This document shows, piece after piece, positions 8,513 to 17,270 of a stretch of DNA of 36,903 nucleotides. The DNA is from Chloroflexota bacterium. GTDB lineage: Bacteria; Chloroflexota; UBA6077; JACCZL01. The number at the start of each line of letters is the position of its first letter. Position 1 is the first letter of the stretch. The notes beneath the pieces were generated by a model. It made no database searches. It saw only the letters and a list, made by a program, of their open reading frames with translations, and was not told where the DNA came from. The stretch is from contig JADZEM010000044.1 of assembly GCA_020850535.1 (NCBI GenBank), positions 1 through 36,903 of the forward strand, written 5' to 3'. The position numbers and the translations under genes were made by a program.

Positions 8513-8878
8513 GTGTTCAAGCGACCAGATTCCCGTGGGTTGCGCCTGAAGCGGCACCGCCGCATTCGGCGCATCCTGAGCGGCACCACCCAGCGCCCGC
8601 GGCTGGCGGTGTACCGCTCGCTCGCACACATCTACGGGCAGATCATCGACGACGTCGCCGGTTCGACGCTGGTGGCGGCCTCCGACGTGGAGGCCGCGCT
8701 CAGGAACGGCGACGGCGGCTCGAAGAGCGATCGCGCGAAGCAGGTCGGCCAGCTGTTGGCCGAGCGCGCCAAGGAGAAGGGCATCACGACGGTCGTGTTC
8801 GACCGTGGCGGCTTCCTCTATCACGGGCGCGTGAAGGCACTGGCGGACGGGGCTCGCGAGGGCGGCCTCGAGTTCTGA
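8513..8878 (+). CDS. rplR: 50S ribosomal protein L18
   Basis: L18 (121 aa) binds 5S rRNA with L5. It shows [20 protein letters not shown] at the N-terminus, [17 protein letters not shown], and the C-terminal [20 protein letters not shown] and AREGGLEF. The GTG start 8 bases after rplF gives the usual N-terminal length, with GTAGGAGC as the likely binding site. Confidence 0.97.
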   Translation: MFKRPDSRGLRLKRHRRIRRILSGTTQRPRLAVYRSLAHIYGQIIDDVAGSTLVAASDVEAALRNGDGGSKSDRAKQVGQLLAERAKEKGITTVVFDRGGFLYHGRVKALADGAREGGLEF

Positions 8879-8900
8879 GGCCCGTCAGTGGGGCCGTACG

Positions 8901-8918
8901 GGCTCACCAGGGTGAGCC
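8901..8918 (+). promoter_or_regulatory. Perfect palindrome in the rplR-rpsE spacer
   Basis: GGCTCACC and GGTGAGCC form perfect 8-base arms around AG. The hairpin lies 19 bases before the rpsE start, just upstream of its GGAGAG binding site. No T tract follows, so a role in mRNA stability or translation is more likely than termination, if it has a role. Confidence 0.35.
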
Positions 8919-8936
8919 TGCGACGCAGGAGAGACA

Positions 8937-9473
8937 ATGCCAAGAATTGACCCCACAGGGCTGAACCTCGAAGAGCGGGTCGTCAAGATCAACCGCGTGG
9001 CGAAGGTGGTCAAGGGCGGTCGGCGCTTCAGCTTCAGCGCGCTGGTCGTCGTTGGCGACGGCAACGGCGTGGTCGGCGTGGGCCTCGGCAAGGCGAACGA
9101 GGTGCCGGATGCCATCCGCAAGGGCGCCGAGATCGCCAAGAAGCACCTGGTGCGAGTGCCGCTGGAAGGCACGACGATCCCGCACCCGATTCTGCAGGAC
9201 TTCGGCGCGGCCAAGGTGATGATGCGCCCGGCCGCCCCTGGCGCTGGTGTGATCGCTGGCGGCTCGGTGCGGGCCGTCGTCGAGCTGGCCGGCGTCCGCG
9301 ACATCCTGACCAAGTCGCTCGGGAGCCGCAACCCGGTCAACCTGGTGCAGGCGGCCCTCGAAGCGCTCAAGAACCTCCGGGAGCCGGAGGAGGTGGCGCG
9401 GGTGCGCGGCAAGGATGTCAGCCAGCTGCTGCCGCAGCGACGAAGGAGCGCAGCAGATGCCGTCCCAGTCTAG
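8937..9473 (+). CDS. rpsE: 30S ribosomal protein S5
   Basis: S5 (178 aa) contributes to the decoding centre and the mRNA entry helicase. The double-stranded RNA binding part is seen in [20 protein letters not shown] and [18 protein letters not shown], and the C-terminal domain in [36 protein letters not shown] and ALEAL. The last 17 bases overlap the start of rpmD. Confidence 0.98.
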   Translation: MPRIDPTGLNLEERVVKINRVAKVVKGGRRFSFSALVVVGDGNGVVGVGLGKANEVPDAIRKGAEIAKKHLVRVPLEGTTIPHPILQDFGAAKVMMRPAAPGAGVIAGGSVRAVVELAGVRDILTKSLGSRNPVNLVQAALEALKNLREPEEVARVRGKDVSQLLPQRRRSAADAVPV

Positions 9474-9669
9474 TCTGAAAATCACGCTCATCAAGAGCCC
9501 GATCGGCCAGAAGCAGCGTCAGAAGGACACTGCCCGCGCCCTCGGTCTCCGCAAGATGCACCAGACCGTCATCCGCCCCGACAACCCGCAGATGCGCGGC
9601 ATGGTGTTCGCCATCCAGCATCTGGTGCGCGTCGAGGAGGTCGATGGGCCGGCCGGGGGAGACGAGTAG
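9457..9669 (+). CDS. rpmD: 50S ribosomal protein L30
   Basis: L30 (70 aa) is a small protein at the large-subunit surface. It has [20 protein letters not shown] at the N-terminus followed by [20 protein letters not shown] and a final HLVRVEEV strand. The ATG at 9457 is inside the end of rpsE and is preceded by GAAGGAG at suitable spacing; an earlier in-frame start at 9415 would give a non-conserved leader. The TAG stop is immediately followed by the rplO ATG. Confidence 0.96.
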   Translation: MPSQSSLKITLIKSPIGQKQRQKDTARALGLRKMHQTVIRPDNPQMRGMVFAIQHLVRVEEVDGPAGGDE

Positions 9670-10134
9670 ATGAAGCTGCACGAGCTGGCGCCCCCGCCGG
9701 GCGCCCATCGCCGCCGCCGACGTGTCGGTCGCGGTCTCGGCTCCGGCCGGGGCACGACGGCCGGCGCAGGCCAGAAGGGCCAGAAGGCCCGGGCTGGCGG
9801 CGGCGTTCCTCCGTATTTCGAGGGTGGCCAGCTGCCGCTGGTCAAGAAGCTGCCGTATCGGCGGGGCTTCCGCAGCCTGAACCGCGTCGAGTACAAGGCC
9901 GTCAACCTGCAGGATCTCGCCAGCTTCGCGGCTGGGTCCACCGTGGACGCGGCGGCGCTGGTCGCCGGGGGCGTCCTCAAGAACACCCGCGAGCGCATCA
10001 AGATCCTCGGGACGGGCGAGCTCGACCGCGCGCTGACCGTGAAGGCCCACCGTTTCTCTGCATCCGCCCGCCAGAAGATCGAGGCGGCTGGGGGAGCCTG
10101 CCATGCCCTCGAGCATGCTTCAGGCGCTGACTAA
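9670..10134 (+). CDS. rplO: 50S ribosomal protein L15
   Basis: L15 (154 aa) binds 23S rRNA in the middle of the large subunit. The basic N-terminus (HRRRRRVGRGLGSGRGTTAG), the GQKARAGGGVPPYFEGGQLP segment, and the C-terminal KAHRFSASARQKIEAAGG are typical. The gene starts with no gap after rpmD, and its last 32 bases overlap secY in another frame. The extreme C-terminus after EAAGG is not conserved. Confidence 0.97.
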   Translation: MKLHELAPPPGAHRRRRRVGRGLGSGRGTTAGAGQKGQKARAGGGVPPYFEGGQLPLVKKLPYRRGFRSLNRVEYKAVNLQDLASFAAGSTVDAAALVAGGVLKNTRERIKILGTGELDRALTVKAHRFSASARQKIEAAGGACHALEHASGAD

Positions 10135-11410
10135 CGCCTTCCGGATTCCGGATCTCCGCCAGAAGCTCCTGTTCACGCTGGGGCTTCTGGTCGTTTTCCG
10201 GTTTATCGCGCACGTCCCGATGCCGGGCGTGAATCTGGCTGCCCTGGATCGGCTGTTCGAGGAGAACCAGTTCATCGGGTTCCTCGATCTGTTCTCGGGT
10301 GGTGCGCTGGCCAGCTTCTCGATTGCCGCGATGGGCGTGTACCCGTACATCACGGCGTCGATCATCATGCAGCTGCTGGTGCCGGTGATCCCCCGCCTGA
10401 CCGAGATCTCGAAAGAGGGCGAGTCCGGGCGGAACAAGATCAACCAGATGACGCACTGGCTGACGGTGCCGCTGGCGCTGGCGCAGGCGTACGGCACGCC
10501 GCAGCTGCTGAACGCGTCCTCGCGCGAGCCGATCATCACGAACTTCGGCTTCGGGGTCAACCCGCTGGGCACGCTCTCGATCATGATCACGATGACGGCG
10601 GGAACGCTGTTGCTGATCTGGGTCGGCGAGCTGATCTCGCAGTACGGGGTTGGCAACGGCATCTCGATGATCATCTTCGGCGGCATCGTGGCGCGGCTGC
10701 CGTCCCAGATCGGGCAGGCGCTGGCGACGGACACCGCGCTGATCTCGGTCCTGATCTTCGCGGTCCTGGCCTGTATCACCATCGCGGCCATCGTCTACAT
10801 CTACGAGGGCCAGCGGCGGATTCCGGTCCAGGTCGCCAAGCGCATTCGCGGCTCGCGGATGGTGGGCGGCCAGACCACGCACATTCCGTTGAAAGTGAAT
10901 TCGGCGGGCATGATCCCGCTGATCTTCGCGCAGTCGATTCTGATCTTCCCTGGAACCGTCTCCGGCTACTTCCTCGGCGCTGAGAACGAGTGGGTGCGGT
11001 GGGTGGCTGAGGGGGTGCACAACTTCTTCAACCTCCAGGGCAGTTGGGGCTACTGGATCATCTACTTCTGGCTGGTGGTGGCGTTCACGTTCTTCTACAC
11101 GCTGGTGATCTTCCAGCAGCAGAACATCGCCGAAAACCTCCAAAAGCAGGGTGGGTTCATCCCGGGCATTCGGCCAGGACGGCCGACCGCGGAGTACCTG
11201 TACCGTGTATTGATGCGTATCACGCTGATCGGGGCGCTGTTCCTGGGCGTGATCGCGGTGCTGCCATTCCTGGTGCGAACAGTCACGGGCGTGCAGACGC
11301 TGTCGCTGGAGGCGACGGCGATGCTGATCGTGGTGGGCGTCGGGCTGGACACGATGCGCCAGCTTGAGTCTCAGCTCCTGATGCGGCACTACAAGGGCTT
11401 TATTCGCTAG
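10103..11410 (+). CDS. secY: Protein translocase channel subunit SecY
   Basis: SecY (435 aa) forms the protein-conducting channel in the cytoplasmic membrane with SecE and SecG. The N-terminal IPDLRQKLLFTLGLLVVFRF, the plug region IGFLDLFSGGALASFSIAAM with GVYPYITASIIMQLL, and the cytoplasmic loop KRIRGSRMVGGQTTHIPLKV are characteristic, and about ten hydrophobic segments are visible. The start codon lies within rplO (32-base overlap), preceded by a GGGGGAG site, which implies coupling to L15. Confidence 0.98.
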   Translation: MPSSMLQALTNAFRIPDLRQKLLFTLGLLVVFRFIAHVPMPGVNLAALDRLFEENQFIGFLDLFSGGALASFSIAAMGVYPYITASIIMQLLVPVIPRLTEISKEGESGRNKINQMTHWLTVPLALAQAYGTPQLLNASSREPIITNFGFGVNPLGTLSIMITMTAGTLLLIWVGELISQYGVGNGISMIIFGGIVARLPSQIGQALATDTALISVLIFAVLACITIAAIVYIYEGQRRIPVQVAKRIRGSRMVGGQTTHIPLKVNSAGMIPLIFAQSILIFPGTVSGYFLGAENEWVRWVAEGVHNFFNLQGSWGYWIIYFWLVVAFTFFYTLVIFQQQNIAENLQKQGGFIPGIRPGRPTAEYLYRVLMRITLIGALFLGVIAVLPFLVRTVTGVQTLSLEATAMLIVVGVGLDTMRQLESQLLMRHYKGFIR

Positions 11411-11518
11411 CGTGCGATGATGCACGCGCCACGGGAGGACGGCATGGCAGCCGCCCAACTTCAGGCGTCGACGATGACGCGGGCGTCTACGAGTATGTGC
11501 AAAGAACGGGGCGAGTGT

Positions 11519-12178
11519 GTGAGCGTCGTATTGATGGGGCCGCCCGGAGCGGGGAAGGGGACGCAGGCTGGGACTGTTGCGCGTCTCGTGAACGCCGCGC
11601 ATGTTGCCAGTGGCGACATGTTCCGGGAGATCATCAAGACCGACACGGAGCAGGCTCGTCTGATCAAGTCCTATATGGACCATGGGGAGCTGGTGCCAGA
11701 CTCGCTCACCCTGGACATGGTGATGGCGCGGCTGGATCAGGATGACGCGAGCAACGGCTTCATCCTCGATGGCTTTCCGCGCACCGTCACGCAGGCGCGG
11801 GCGCTCGAGGCCCGGCTGGCGGCGACGAACCGGCGGATCGATTGCGTCATCAATCTGGCCGTCCCTCGGGACGTGTTGTTGGCGCGCCTGTCTGGGCGGT
11901 GGCTCTGCCGGAAGTGCCACTCCAGCTACCACCTGCTGTTCAGCCCGCCGAAGGTCCAGGGCGTCTGCGACCGGTGTGGCGGCGAGCTGTATCAGCGGAC
12001 TGACGACACCCTGGAGACGGCGCGGCGGCGACTCGAAGTCTACGAGTACGCCACGCAGCCGGTGTTGCAATACTACCGGAACCGCGGCCTGCTGGTGGAC
12101 GTGCGGGGAGATCAGTCGGTCGAGGAGGTCACGGACGCGCTGCGTGAGGCAGTTCTCACGAAGCGTGAGACATTGTGA
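11519..12178 (+). CDS. adk: Adenylate kinase, zinc-lid type
   Basis: Adenylate kinase interconverts ATP+AMP and 2 ADP. The P-loop GPPGAGKGTQ is at residues 7-16, the AMP-binding SGDMFREI at about 31-38, and the GFILDGFPRT motif at about 80-89. The LID contains two CxxC pairs (C130/C133 and C150/C153), the zinc-binding form common in Gram-positives and relatives. A GTG at 11519 is chosen because it places the P-loop at the usual distance from the N-terminus (219 aa). An upstream in-frame ATG at 11417 would add 34 unconserved residues. The usual map gene does not follow. Confidence 0.95.
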   Translation: MSVVLMGPPGAGKGTQAGTVARLVNAAHVASGDMFREIIKTDTEQARLIKSYMDHGELVPDSLTLDMVMARLDQDDASNGFILDGFPRTVTQARALEARLAATNRRIDCVINLAVPRDVLLARLSGRWLCRKCHSSYHLLFSPPKVQGVCDRCGGELYQRTDDTLETARRRLEVYEYATQPVLQYYRNRGLLVDVRGDQSVEEVTDALREAVLTKRETL

Positions 12179-12232
12179 TATACTTGCCTGTTGGTGCGCC
12201 CACCGTGGTTCATGATGCCTCGGAGGGCGCGC

Positions 12233-12451
12233 GTGCCTGGCGCTGAAGCCTCCGATGTCGACGGCACGGTGGTCGAGGCGCTCCCGAATGCTCGGTTCCG
12301 CATTGAACTGAGCGATGGGAGCCAGGTGGTTGCCCATGTGTCGGCGGGGCTGCGCCTGGGTGCGGGGCGGATCATTCCGGGAGACCGGGTCCGCGTTGCC
12401 CTCTCGCAGTATGACCGCTCACGCGGACGGATCACGCATCGCGCGCGGTGA
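12233..12451 (+). CDS. infA: Translation initiation factor IF-1
   Basis: IF-1 binds the ribosomal A site during initiation. The OB-fold sequence DGTVVEALPNARFRIELSDG, then VVAHVSAGLR, PGDRVRVALSQYD and RGRITHR matches the family. The GTG at 12233 gives exactly 72 residues, the standard length, and has GGAGGG 5 bases upstream. Earlier in-frame ATGs (12212, 12215) would add an arginine-rich leader absent from homologues. The gene follows adk directly, without map. Confidence 0.93.
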   Translation: MPGAEASDVDGTVVEALPNARFRIELSDGSQVVAHVSAGLRLGAGRIIPGDRVRVALSQYDRSRGRITHRAR

Positions 12452-12621
12452 CGAGGTTTCGCTGGGGCGACGCATCGGGCAGGGGCGAGGGCGGCGCGGC
12501 TGCCCCAGGTCGAGACTGGCAGGACGTAGACAGGCTTCAAAGACGGCAGCGCCGACAGGCAGGATGGCCCCCGAGGTCTTCAGGCAGCGCGGCAGCTCAG
12601 CACAGCAGGATGTGAAGGGTC

Positions 12622-12735
12622 ATGAAGGTACGAGCGTCTATCAAGCCCCGCTGCGAGCGGTGCAAGATCATCCGCCGGAAGGGCGTGGTCCTGATCATCT
12701 GCAACAACCCCAAGCACAAGATGAAGCAGGGCTAA
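12622..12735 (+). CDS. rpmJ: 50S ribosomal protein L36, zinc form
   Basis: This is a 37-aa protein beginning [15 protein letters not shown] and ending [12 protein letters not shown]11, C14, C27 and H32 form the zinc-binding CxxC...C...H set of the C+ type of L36. The position between infA and rpsM is the standard one, and the ATG has a GAAGGG binding site. The 170 bases between infA and this gene show no other feature I can support. Confidence 0.96.
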   Translation: MKVRASIKPRCERCKIIRRKGVVLIICNNPKHKMKQG

Positions 12736-12828
12736 GGTGAGGCTGGGCGCGGCGGCCTGCGCGGCGCCGGCCCACACCGCGGTTTCAGCGTAGACACAAC
12801 GGGTCAGGAAAGGCACGGAGGACAGAGC

Positions 12829-13212
12829 ATGGCGCGTATCGCCGGTGTCGATATTCCTCGTGACCGCCGCGTGGTCGCTTCGCTTCCGGTGATCTACGGG
12901 ATCGGGCCGACGACCGCCGAGCGGATCCTCAACAAGGCGAACATCAGCCACGACAAGCGGGTGCGGGATCTCTCCGAAGAGGAAGTGAACCGCCTGCGCG
13001 AGATCATCGACCGCGAGTACGTGGTGGAGGGCGACCTCCGCCGCGAGGTCAACCTGAACATCAAGCGGCTGATGGAGATCGGCTGCTACCGTGGCCTCCG
13101 CCACCGGCGCAACCTGCCGGTGCGCGGCCAGCGCACGCGGACGAACGCGCGGATGCGGAAGGGGCCTCGCCGGACGGTGGCTGGCCGCCGCAAGGCATCG
13201 GCGAAGAAGTAG
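12829..13212 (+). CDS. rpsM: 30S ribosomal protein S13
   Basis: S13 (127 aa) contacts the P-site tRNA and pairs with S19. It has [20 protein letters not shown] at the N-terminus, [13 protein letters not shown], and the basic C-terminal [20 protein letters not shown] followed by [12 protein letters not shown]. The ATG has a GGAGGACAG site. A 144-base gap follows, containing only a small palindrome (TACGAC/GTCGTA, 13321-13334) just before the rpsK binding site. Confidence 0.98.
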   Translation: MARIAGVDIPRDRRVVASLPVIYGIGPTTAERILNKANISHDKRVRDLSEEEVNRLREIIDREYVVEGDLRREVNLNIKRLMEIGCYRGLRHRRNLPVRGQRTRTNARMRKGPRRTVAGRRKASAKK

Positions 13213-13356
13213 GACCGAGACCGGGCAGCTGCCTGCGGCCGCCACGGGCCAGTTCTGGCTCGTGGCGCTCGTGCTGTCAGTGCGGCGCGACGAACGACGT
13301 CGGCGCCCGGCCCATCCCCGTACGACCCGTCGTAGGAATCATTCAGGAGGCCTCGA

Positions 13357-13755
13357 GTGGCGGAGCGAAGGCGTGGCCCGGCCCGGGCCCGGCGGCGTGA
13401 GCGCAAGAATGTGCCGGCCGGCCGCGCATACATCCAGTCCAGTTTCAACAATACGCTGGTGACGATCACCGACCCGCAGGGCAACGCGCTGTGCTGGTCC
13501 AGCTCCGGCGCGGCCGGCTTCAAGGGCTCGCGCAAGAGCACGCCGTACGCGGCCGGCCTGGCGGCCGATTCTGCCGCGCGCAAGGCGATGGAGCACGGCA
13601 TGCGCCAGGTGGACGTCTTCGTCCGTGGCCCCGGCTCGGGGCGCGAGGCGGCCATCCGCTCGTTGCAGGCGGCCGGTCTCTCGATCAGCTCGATCGTGGA
13701 TCACACCCCGATCCCGCACAACGGCTGCCGCCCGCCGAAGAAGCGGCGCGTCTAG
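13357..13755 (+). CDS. rpsK: 30S ribosomal protein S11
   Basis: S11 (132 aa) lines the mRNA exit channel on the platform. The sequence includes [40 protein letters not shown], and the end [25 protein letters not shown], all diagnostic. The GTG start is preceded by AGGAGG (13345-13350). Normally rpsD follows; here only a degenerate remnant does. Confidence 0.98.
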   Translation: MAERRRGPARARRRERKNVPAGRAYIQSSFNNTLVTITDPQGNALCWSSSGAAGFKGSRKSTPYAAGLAADSAARKAMEHGMRQVDVFVRGPGSGREAAIRSLQAAGLSISSIVDHTPIPHNGCRPPKKRRV

Positions 13756-13756
13756 G

Positions 13757-13943
13757 CTTTCCCGGTTGCTGGTCGGGCTGGCCGGCGACCATCAAGATCA
13801 GGGCTGAATCTCGCAGCACGTCAGCCCAACACCTGTGTGTGTCCAGCGGCACGTGCGAGCGTGGCCCACACTGGAGCAACGGCTCCCTACAGACCTCAGT
13901 CCTGATCTACGAGCAGCTGGTCGTCGATCGCTATTCGCGCTAA
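13757..13943 (+). pseudogene. rpsD: Decayed C-terminal fragment of ribosomal protein S4
   Basis: No intact S4 gene is present in the slot between rpsK and rpoA, but the 187 bases after the rpsK stop encode S4-like pieces. In frame from 13769 reads LVGLAGD. After one extra base (13790), the frame starting at 13791 reads IKIRAESRSTSAQ. Together these resemble the S4 segment with pattern LV..GD.I.VR..SR. The same frame continues through GPHW at the distance where S4 has its conserved PW, and ends at 13911-13943 with EQLVVDRYSR and a stop, close to the usual S4 end EQLIVEFYSR. About 14 internal residues and all of the N-terminal two-thirds are missing. A working rpsD must lie elsewhere. The identification rests on short motifs read by eye. 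Confidence 0.6.
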
Positions 13944-14028
13944 CGGACCACTCGGCCTGGCAGCACGGCGCGCGGAACCGTCCCGCGCCCGCGCCGCGCC
14001 GCCGCCCGTCCGGGAGGAGGCCCACACC

Positions 14029-15051
14029 TTGTCAGAAACTATCGTCGCGAAAGTCGACGCCCTTCACACGTCCGAGGACTTTGGCCGCTTCCAGGTTGAG
14101 CCGCTGGAGCGTGGCTACGGCCTGACGCTCGGCAACGCGCTTCGCCGCGTCCTGCTCTCCTCGCTCGCTGGCGCTGCCGTCACCCAGGTGAAGGTGGACG
14201 GCATCTACCATGAGTTCGCGACCCTCCCCGGCGTCAAGGAGGACACGACGGAGCTGATCCTCAACCTGAAGCAGCTCCGCTTGAAGTCGTACACGGATCA
14301 GCCGACGCAGTTGCGCCTGATCGCCTCCGGCCCGGGCATCGTCACTGCCAGCGACCTGATCTATCCGAGCGAGATCGAGATCGTCAACCCCGAGCTGTAT
14401 CTCGCGAGCCTGGACAGCGCCGATGCTCGCCTGGAGATGGAGCTGACCGTCGAGAAGGGCAAGGGCTTCCGCTCCTCTGACGGCCGCGAGCCGCCGTCCC
14501 TCGGCGTGATCCCCGTCGACGCGATCTTCTCGCCGATCCGGCGGGTCAACTACCGCGTCGAGAACACCCGGGTGGGCGAGCGGACGGATCTCGACAGCCT
14601 GATCATCGAGATCCAGACGGACGGCACGATCTCCCCGATGGATGCGCTGGTGCAGGCGGCGACGCTGCTGATCGATCAGTTCAGCGTCTTCACGGACCTG
14701 CAGGCGCCCCAGCGGCGGGCTGACCGGGGCACGCTGGCGACGGGCTCGATCCCCAGCCACATCCTCGATATGCCCATCGAGCAGCTGGATCTCTCGCAGC
14801 GGACCTACAACTGCCTCAAGCGGTCCCAGATCACCAAGGTGGGGCAGGTCATGCAGATGAGCGAGGACGAGCTGCTCTCGCTCAGGAACTTCGGGCAGAA
14901 GTCGCTGGAAGAGCTGCGCGAGCGGCTGCGACAGCACGGCCTGCTCACCGAGGATGCCGAGAGTGAAGGCGCGACCGCCACGGTTGTCGGCGACCGCGAT
15001 GGAACTGATGACCTCGTGTTCGACATGTCGGACGACGAGGACGACGAGTAG
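14029..15051 (+). CDS. rpoA: RNA polymerase alpha subunit
   Basis: The alpha subunit (340 aa) nucleates RNA polymerase assembly and contacts promoters and activators. The N-terminal domain has GRFQVEPLERGYGLTLGNAL RRVLLSS at about residues 19-45 and the KGRG-like KGKGFRSSDG at about 143-152. The C-terminal domain has IEQLDLSQRTYNCLKRSQI and LRNFGQKSLEELRERL. The TTG start at 14029 has GGGAGGAGG upstream and gives the usual N-terminus. A short acidic tail (DDEDDE) ends the protein. Confidence 0.97.
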   Translation: MSETIVAKVDALHTSEDFGRFQVEPLERGYGLTLGNALRRVLLSSLAGAAVTQVKVDGIYHEFATLPGVKEDTTELILNLKQLRLKSYTDQPTQLRLIASGPGIVTASDLIYPSEIEIVNPELYLASLDSADARLEMELTVEKGKGFRSSDGREPPSLGVIPVDAIFSPIRRVNYRVENTRVGERTDLDSLIIEIQTDGTISPMDALVQAATLLIDQFSVFTDLQAPQRRADRGTLATGSIPSHILDMPIEQLDLSQRTYNCLKRSQITKVGQVMQMSEDELLSLRNFGQKSLEELRERLRQHGLLTEDAESEGATATVVGDRDGTDDLVFDMSDDEDDE

Positions 15052-15063
15052 AGCGGAGGAGTC

Positions 15064-15417
15064 GTGCGTCACAACATGGGCGGCCGGAAGCTGAACCGGC
15101 CGACGGATCATCGCCTCGCGCTGATCCGCAACCAGATCACCGATCTTCTTCGCTACGAGAAGGTCCGGACCACCGAGGCCAAGGCGCGCGAGCTGCGCCG
15201 CGAGGCCGAGAAGGTCATCACCCTCGCCAAGACCAACGACGTGCACCATCGGCGGCTGGCGCTGACGAAGGTGTACGACCCGCGCGTCGTCACCAAGCTG
15301 TTCGACGAGCTTGGCCCGCGCTTCGCAGACCGGCCCGGCGGCTACACCCGGCTCATCAAGCTGATGCCCCGCAAGGGTGACGGCGCGGCGATGGCCCAGG
15401 TGGAGCTCGTTCTCTAG
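15064..15417 (+). CDS. rplQ: 50S ribosomal protein L17
   Basis: L17 (117 aa) lies near the tunnel exit. It has RHNMGGRKLNRPTDHRLALI at the N-terminus, LLRYEKVRTTEAKARELRRE, and the C-terminal GGYTRLIKLMPRKGDGAAMA. The GTG start has a GCGGAGGAG site 3-4 bases upstream. It follows rpoA closely, as in most bacteria. Confidence 0.98.
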   Translation: MRHNMGGRKLNRPTDHRLALIRNQITDLLRYEKVRTTEAKARELRREAEKVITLAKTNDVHHRRLALTKVYDPRVVTKLFDELGPRFADRPGGYTRLIKLMPRKGDGAAMAQVELVL

Positions 15418-15427
15418 CCTGGCGCTG

Positions 15428-16315
15428 GTGGACGCCGACGGCGCGGCGACGCGCACGCTGCGGCTCGACCTGGCCTACGAGGGTACACACTATCACGGGT
15501 TCGGACGACAGCCGAACCGACGGACCGTGCAGGAGGTGCTAGAAGAGGCGCTCGCCCGATCGCTGGGGGAGCAGGTGCGGGTGACACCGGCCGGCAGGAC
15601 CGACGCCGGTGTCCACGCGGATGGCCAGGTCGTCAGCTTCACGACGCGGGGTCGCCTCGCGCCGCCAGAGCTGCTCCGAGCCGTCAACGCGTACCTTCCC
15701 CACGACGTGCTCGTGCATGGCGCGGCCACGATGCCGCCCACGTTCGACGCACGCAGGTCGGCCCTTCGCCGCCACTACCGCTACCTCATCTGGCGTCGGC
15801 GACTGCCCCACCTCTGGTGGCGGCGGTGGGCCTGGCACCAGACGGACCGTCTCGATCTCGCGGCCATGCAGGCCGCCGCGGATCGGCTGGTTGGCACGAG
15901 CGACTTCGGCAGCTTTGCGGGACACCGCTCCCAGGATCCAGCCGGGCGCACGACGACCAGGACGGTGGAGCGGGCACAGTGGTGGCAGGACGGCAGCCTG
16001 ATCGGGTTCGAGATCACGGCGAACGCCTTCCTGCGGCACATGGTTCGGGGGATGGTCGGGACGCTGGTCGAGGTGGGCCGAGGCCGCCTCGACCCTGCAC
16101 AATTCAGCGCGATTGTGCAGGCGGGAGATCGGCGGCAGGCCGGCCCGAACGCCCCGCCGCACGGACTCACGCTGGTCAGGGTAGACTATCCCGCGCAGTT
16201 TGAAGCAGCCGTAGACGAATCAGCAGCGCAAGAACCGTACAGTGGGTTTCCCGGGCGAGCATGGTGCCCCGGAAGCCCGGGCAACCACATCGGGCCGATC
16301 CTCCATCCCTGCTGA
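15428..16315 (+). CDS. truA: tRNA pseudouridine38-40 synthase TruA
   Basis: TruA isomerises uridines 38-40 in the anticodon stem of tRNAs. The catalytic aspartate is D59 in AGRTDAGVHADGQV. The N-terminal LDLAYEGTHYHGFGRQPNRR TVQ, a central FDARRSALRRHYRYLIW, and the later NAFLRHMVRGMVGTLVEVG RGR are typical. A GTG at 15428, 11 bases after the rplQ stop, gives the usual N-terminus; an in-frame GTG at 15377 lies within rplQ. The last 45 or so residues after VRVDYP are not conserved in the family and may be a genuine extension. The placement rplQ-truA-rplM-rpsI is common. Confidence 0.93.
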   Translation: MDADGAATRTLRLDLAYEGTHYHGFGRQPNRRTVQEVLEEALARSLGEQVRVTPAGRTDAGVHADGQVVSFTTRGRLAPPELLRAVNAYLPHDVLVHGAATMPPTFDARRSALRRHYRYLIWRRRLPHLWWRRWAWHQTDRLDLAAMQAAADRLVGTSDFGSFAGHRSQDPAGRTTTRTVERAQWWQDGSLIGFEITANAFLRHMVRGMVGTLVEVGRGRLDPAQFSAIVQAGDRRQAGPNAPPHGLTLVRVDYPAQFEAAVDESAAQEPYSGFPGRAWCPGSPGNHIGPILHPC

Positions 16316-16375
16316 CGGCAGCGGGGATGTGACCGGCGGCAGACGCGCGACTGGCGTGTCATGAGGAGAGACAGG

Positions 16376-16825
16376 ATGCAGAAGACATTCTCGCCGAAGG
16401 GGAAGGAGATCACGCGCAACTGGCACGTGATCGACGCCTCCGGCGTGCCGCTCGGGCGGCTGGCGTCCCAGGTCGCGCAGCTGCTGCGGGGCAAGCACAA
16501 GCCAACGTTCGCCCCGCACCTGGACAGCGGCGATCATGTGGTCGTCTTGAACGCCACCAACGTCGTGTTGACGGGCGCGAAGATCGATCAGAAGACGTAC
16601 TACCGCCACTCTGGCTATCCGGGCGGCTTCCGGGCCACCTCGGTGCGTTCGGAGCTGTCGAAGCGGCCGGAGCGTGTCATCGAGCGGGCCGTGCGCGGCA
16701 TGGTGCCGAAGACGGCGCTCGGGAAGCAGCAGCTGGGGCATCTGCACGTCTACGCGGGCAACACGCATCCGCATCAGGGTCAGGTCGCCCAGGCCGCGAC
16801 CGGGGCTGAGGAGGCCACATCGTGA
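16376..16825 (+). CDS. rplM: 50S ribosomal protein L13
   Basis: L13 (149 aa) is an early assembly protein of the large subunit. It has [20 protein letters not shown] at the N-terminus, [38 protein letters not shown], and the C-terminal [24 protein letters not shown] 16376 with AGGAGAG upstream is preferred over an ATG at 16361 that overlaps that site. Its stop overlaps the GTG start of rpsI by 4 bases. Confidence 0.97.
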   Translation: MQKTFSPKGKEITRNWHVIDASGVPLGRLASQVAQLLRGKHKPTFAPHLDSGDHVVVLNATNVVLTGAKIDQKTYYRHSGYPGGFRATSVRSELSKRPERVIERAVRGMVPKTALGKQQLGHLHVYAGNTHPHQGQVAQAATGAEEATS

Positions 16826-17229
16826 GGGATCGGAGCGCCGGTCGGAACCAGTTTACGGCGGTTGGCCGGCGGAAGACGGCCATCGCCAAGGTGCTGCTGC
16901 AGCCCGGGGCTGGCAACGTCATCATCGACGGCAAGCCGCTGGAGGAGCGCTTCCCACGCCCGCTGCACCAGTTCCACATCACGCTGCCGCTCCGCCTGAC
17001 CAACACCATTGGTGCGTACAACGTGCTGGTGAAGGTGATGGGCGGCGGGGACACCGGGCAGGCGGGCGCCATCGTCCATGCGACGGCGCGCGCGCTGGTC
17101 AAGGCCGACGAGTCCCTGAAGCCGGCTCTGCGTGGCGCTGGTCTGCTGACCCGCGACCCGCGCATGAAGGAGCGGAAGAAGTACGGCCTCAAGCGGGCCC
17201 GCAAGGCGCCGCAGTACACCAAGCGGTAA
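16822..17229 (+). CDS. rpsI: 30S ribosomal protein S9
   Basis: S9 (135 aa) reaches the P site with its C-terminal tail. It has [20 protein letters not shown] at the N-terminus, [20 protein letters not shown] in the centre, and the end [24 protein letters not shown], whose terminal lysine-arginine contacts tRNA in the family. The GTG start overlaps the rplM stop (GTGA). It is the last gene of the ribosomal cluster and is followed by a strong terminator hairpin. Confidence 0.98.
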   Translation: MRDRSAGRNQFTAVGRRKTAIAKVLLQPGAGNVIIDGKPLEERFPRPLHQFHITLPLRLTNTIGAYNVLVKVMGGGDTGQAGAIVHATARALVKADESLKPALRGAGLLTRDPRMKERKKYGLKRARKAPQYTKR

Positions 17230-17270
17230 CGGCGTCTGCGCGGACTCCCGCGCGCCAGTCAGCACCAGAG

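Noticed and set aside
9998-12337. A 779-codon open frame on the minus strand opposite secY and adk
   Set aside because: It is antisense to two certain genes, is rich in Arg/His/Pro/Gln, and has no recognisable domain. It is a shadow produced by high GC at third codon positions.
13491-13943. A 150-codon frame running from inside rpsK to 13943, as an intact gene
   Set aside because: Its first half is an out-of-frame shadow of rpsK. Only the part after the rpsK stop has S4-like content, so it is reported as a remnant rather than a gene.
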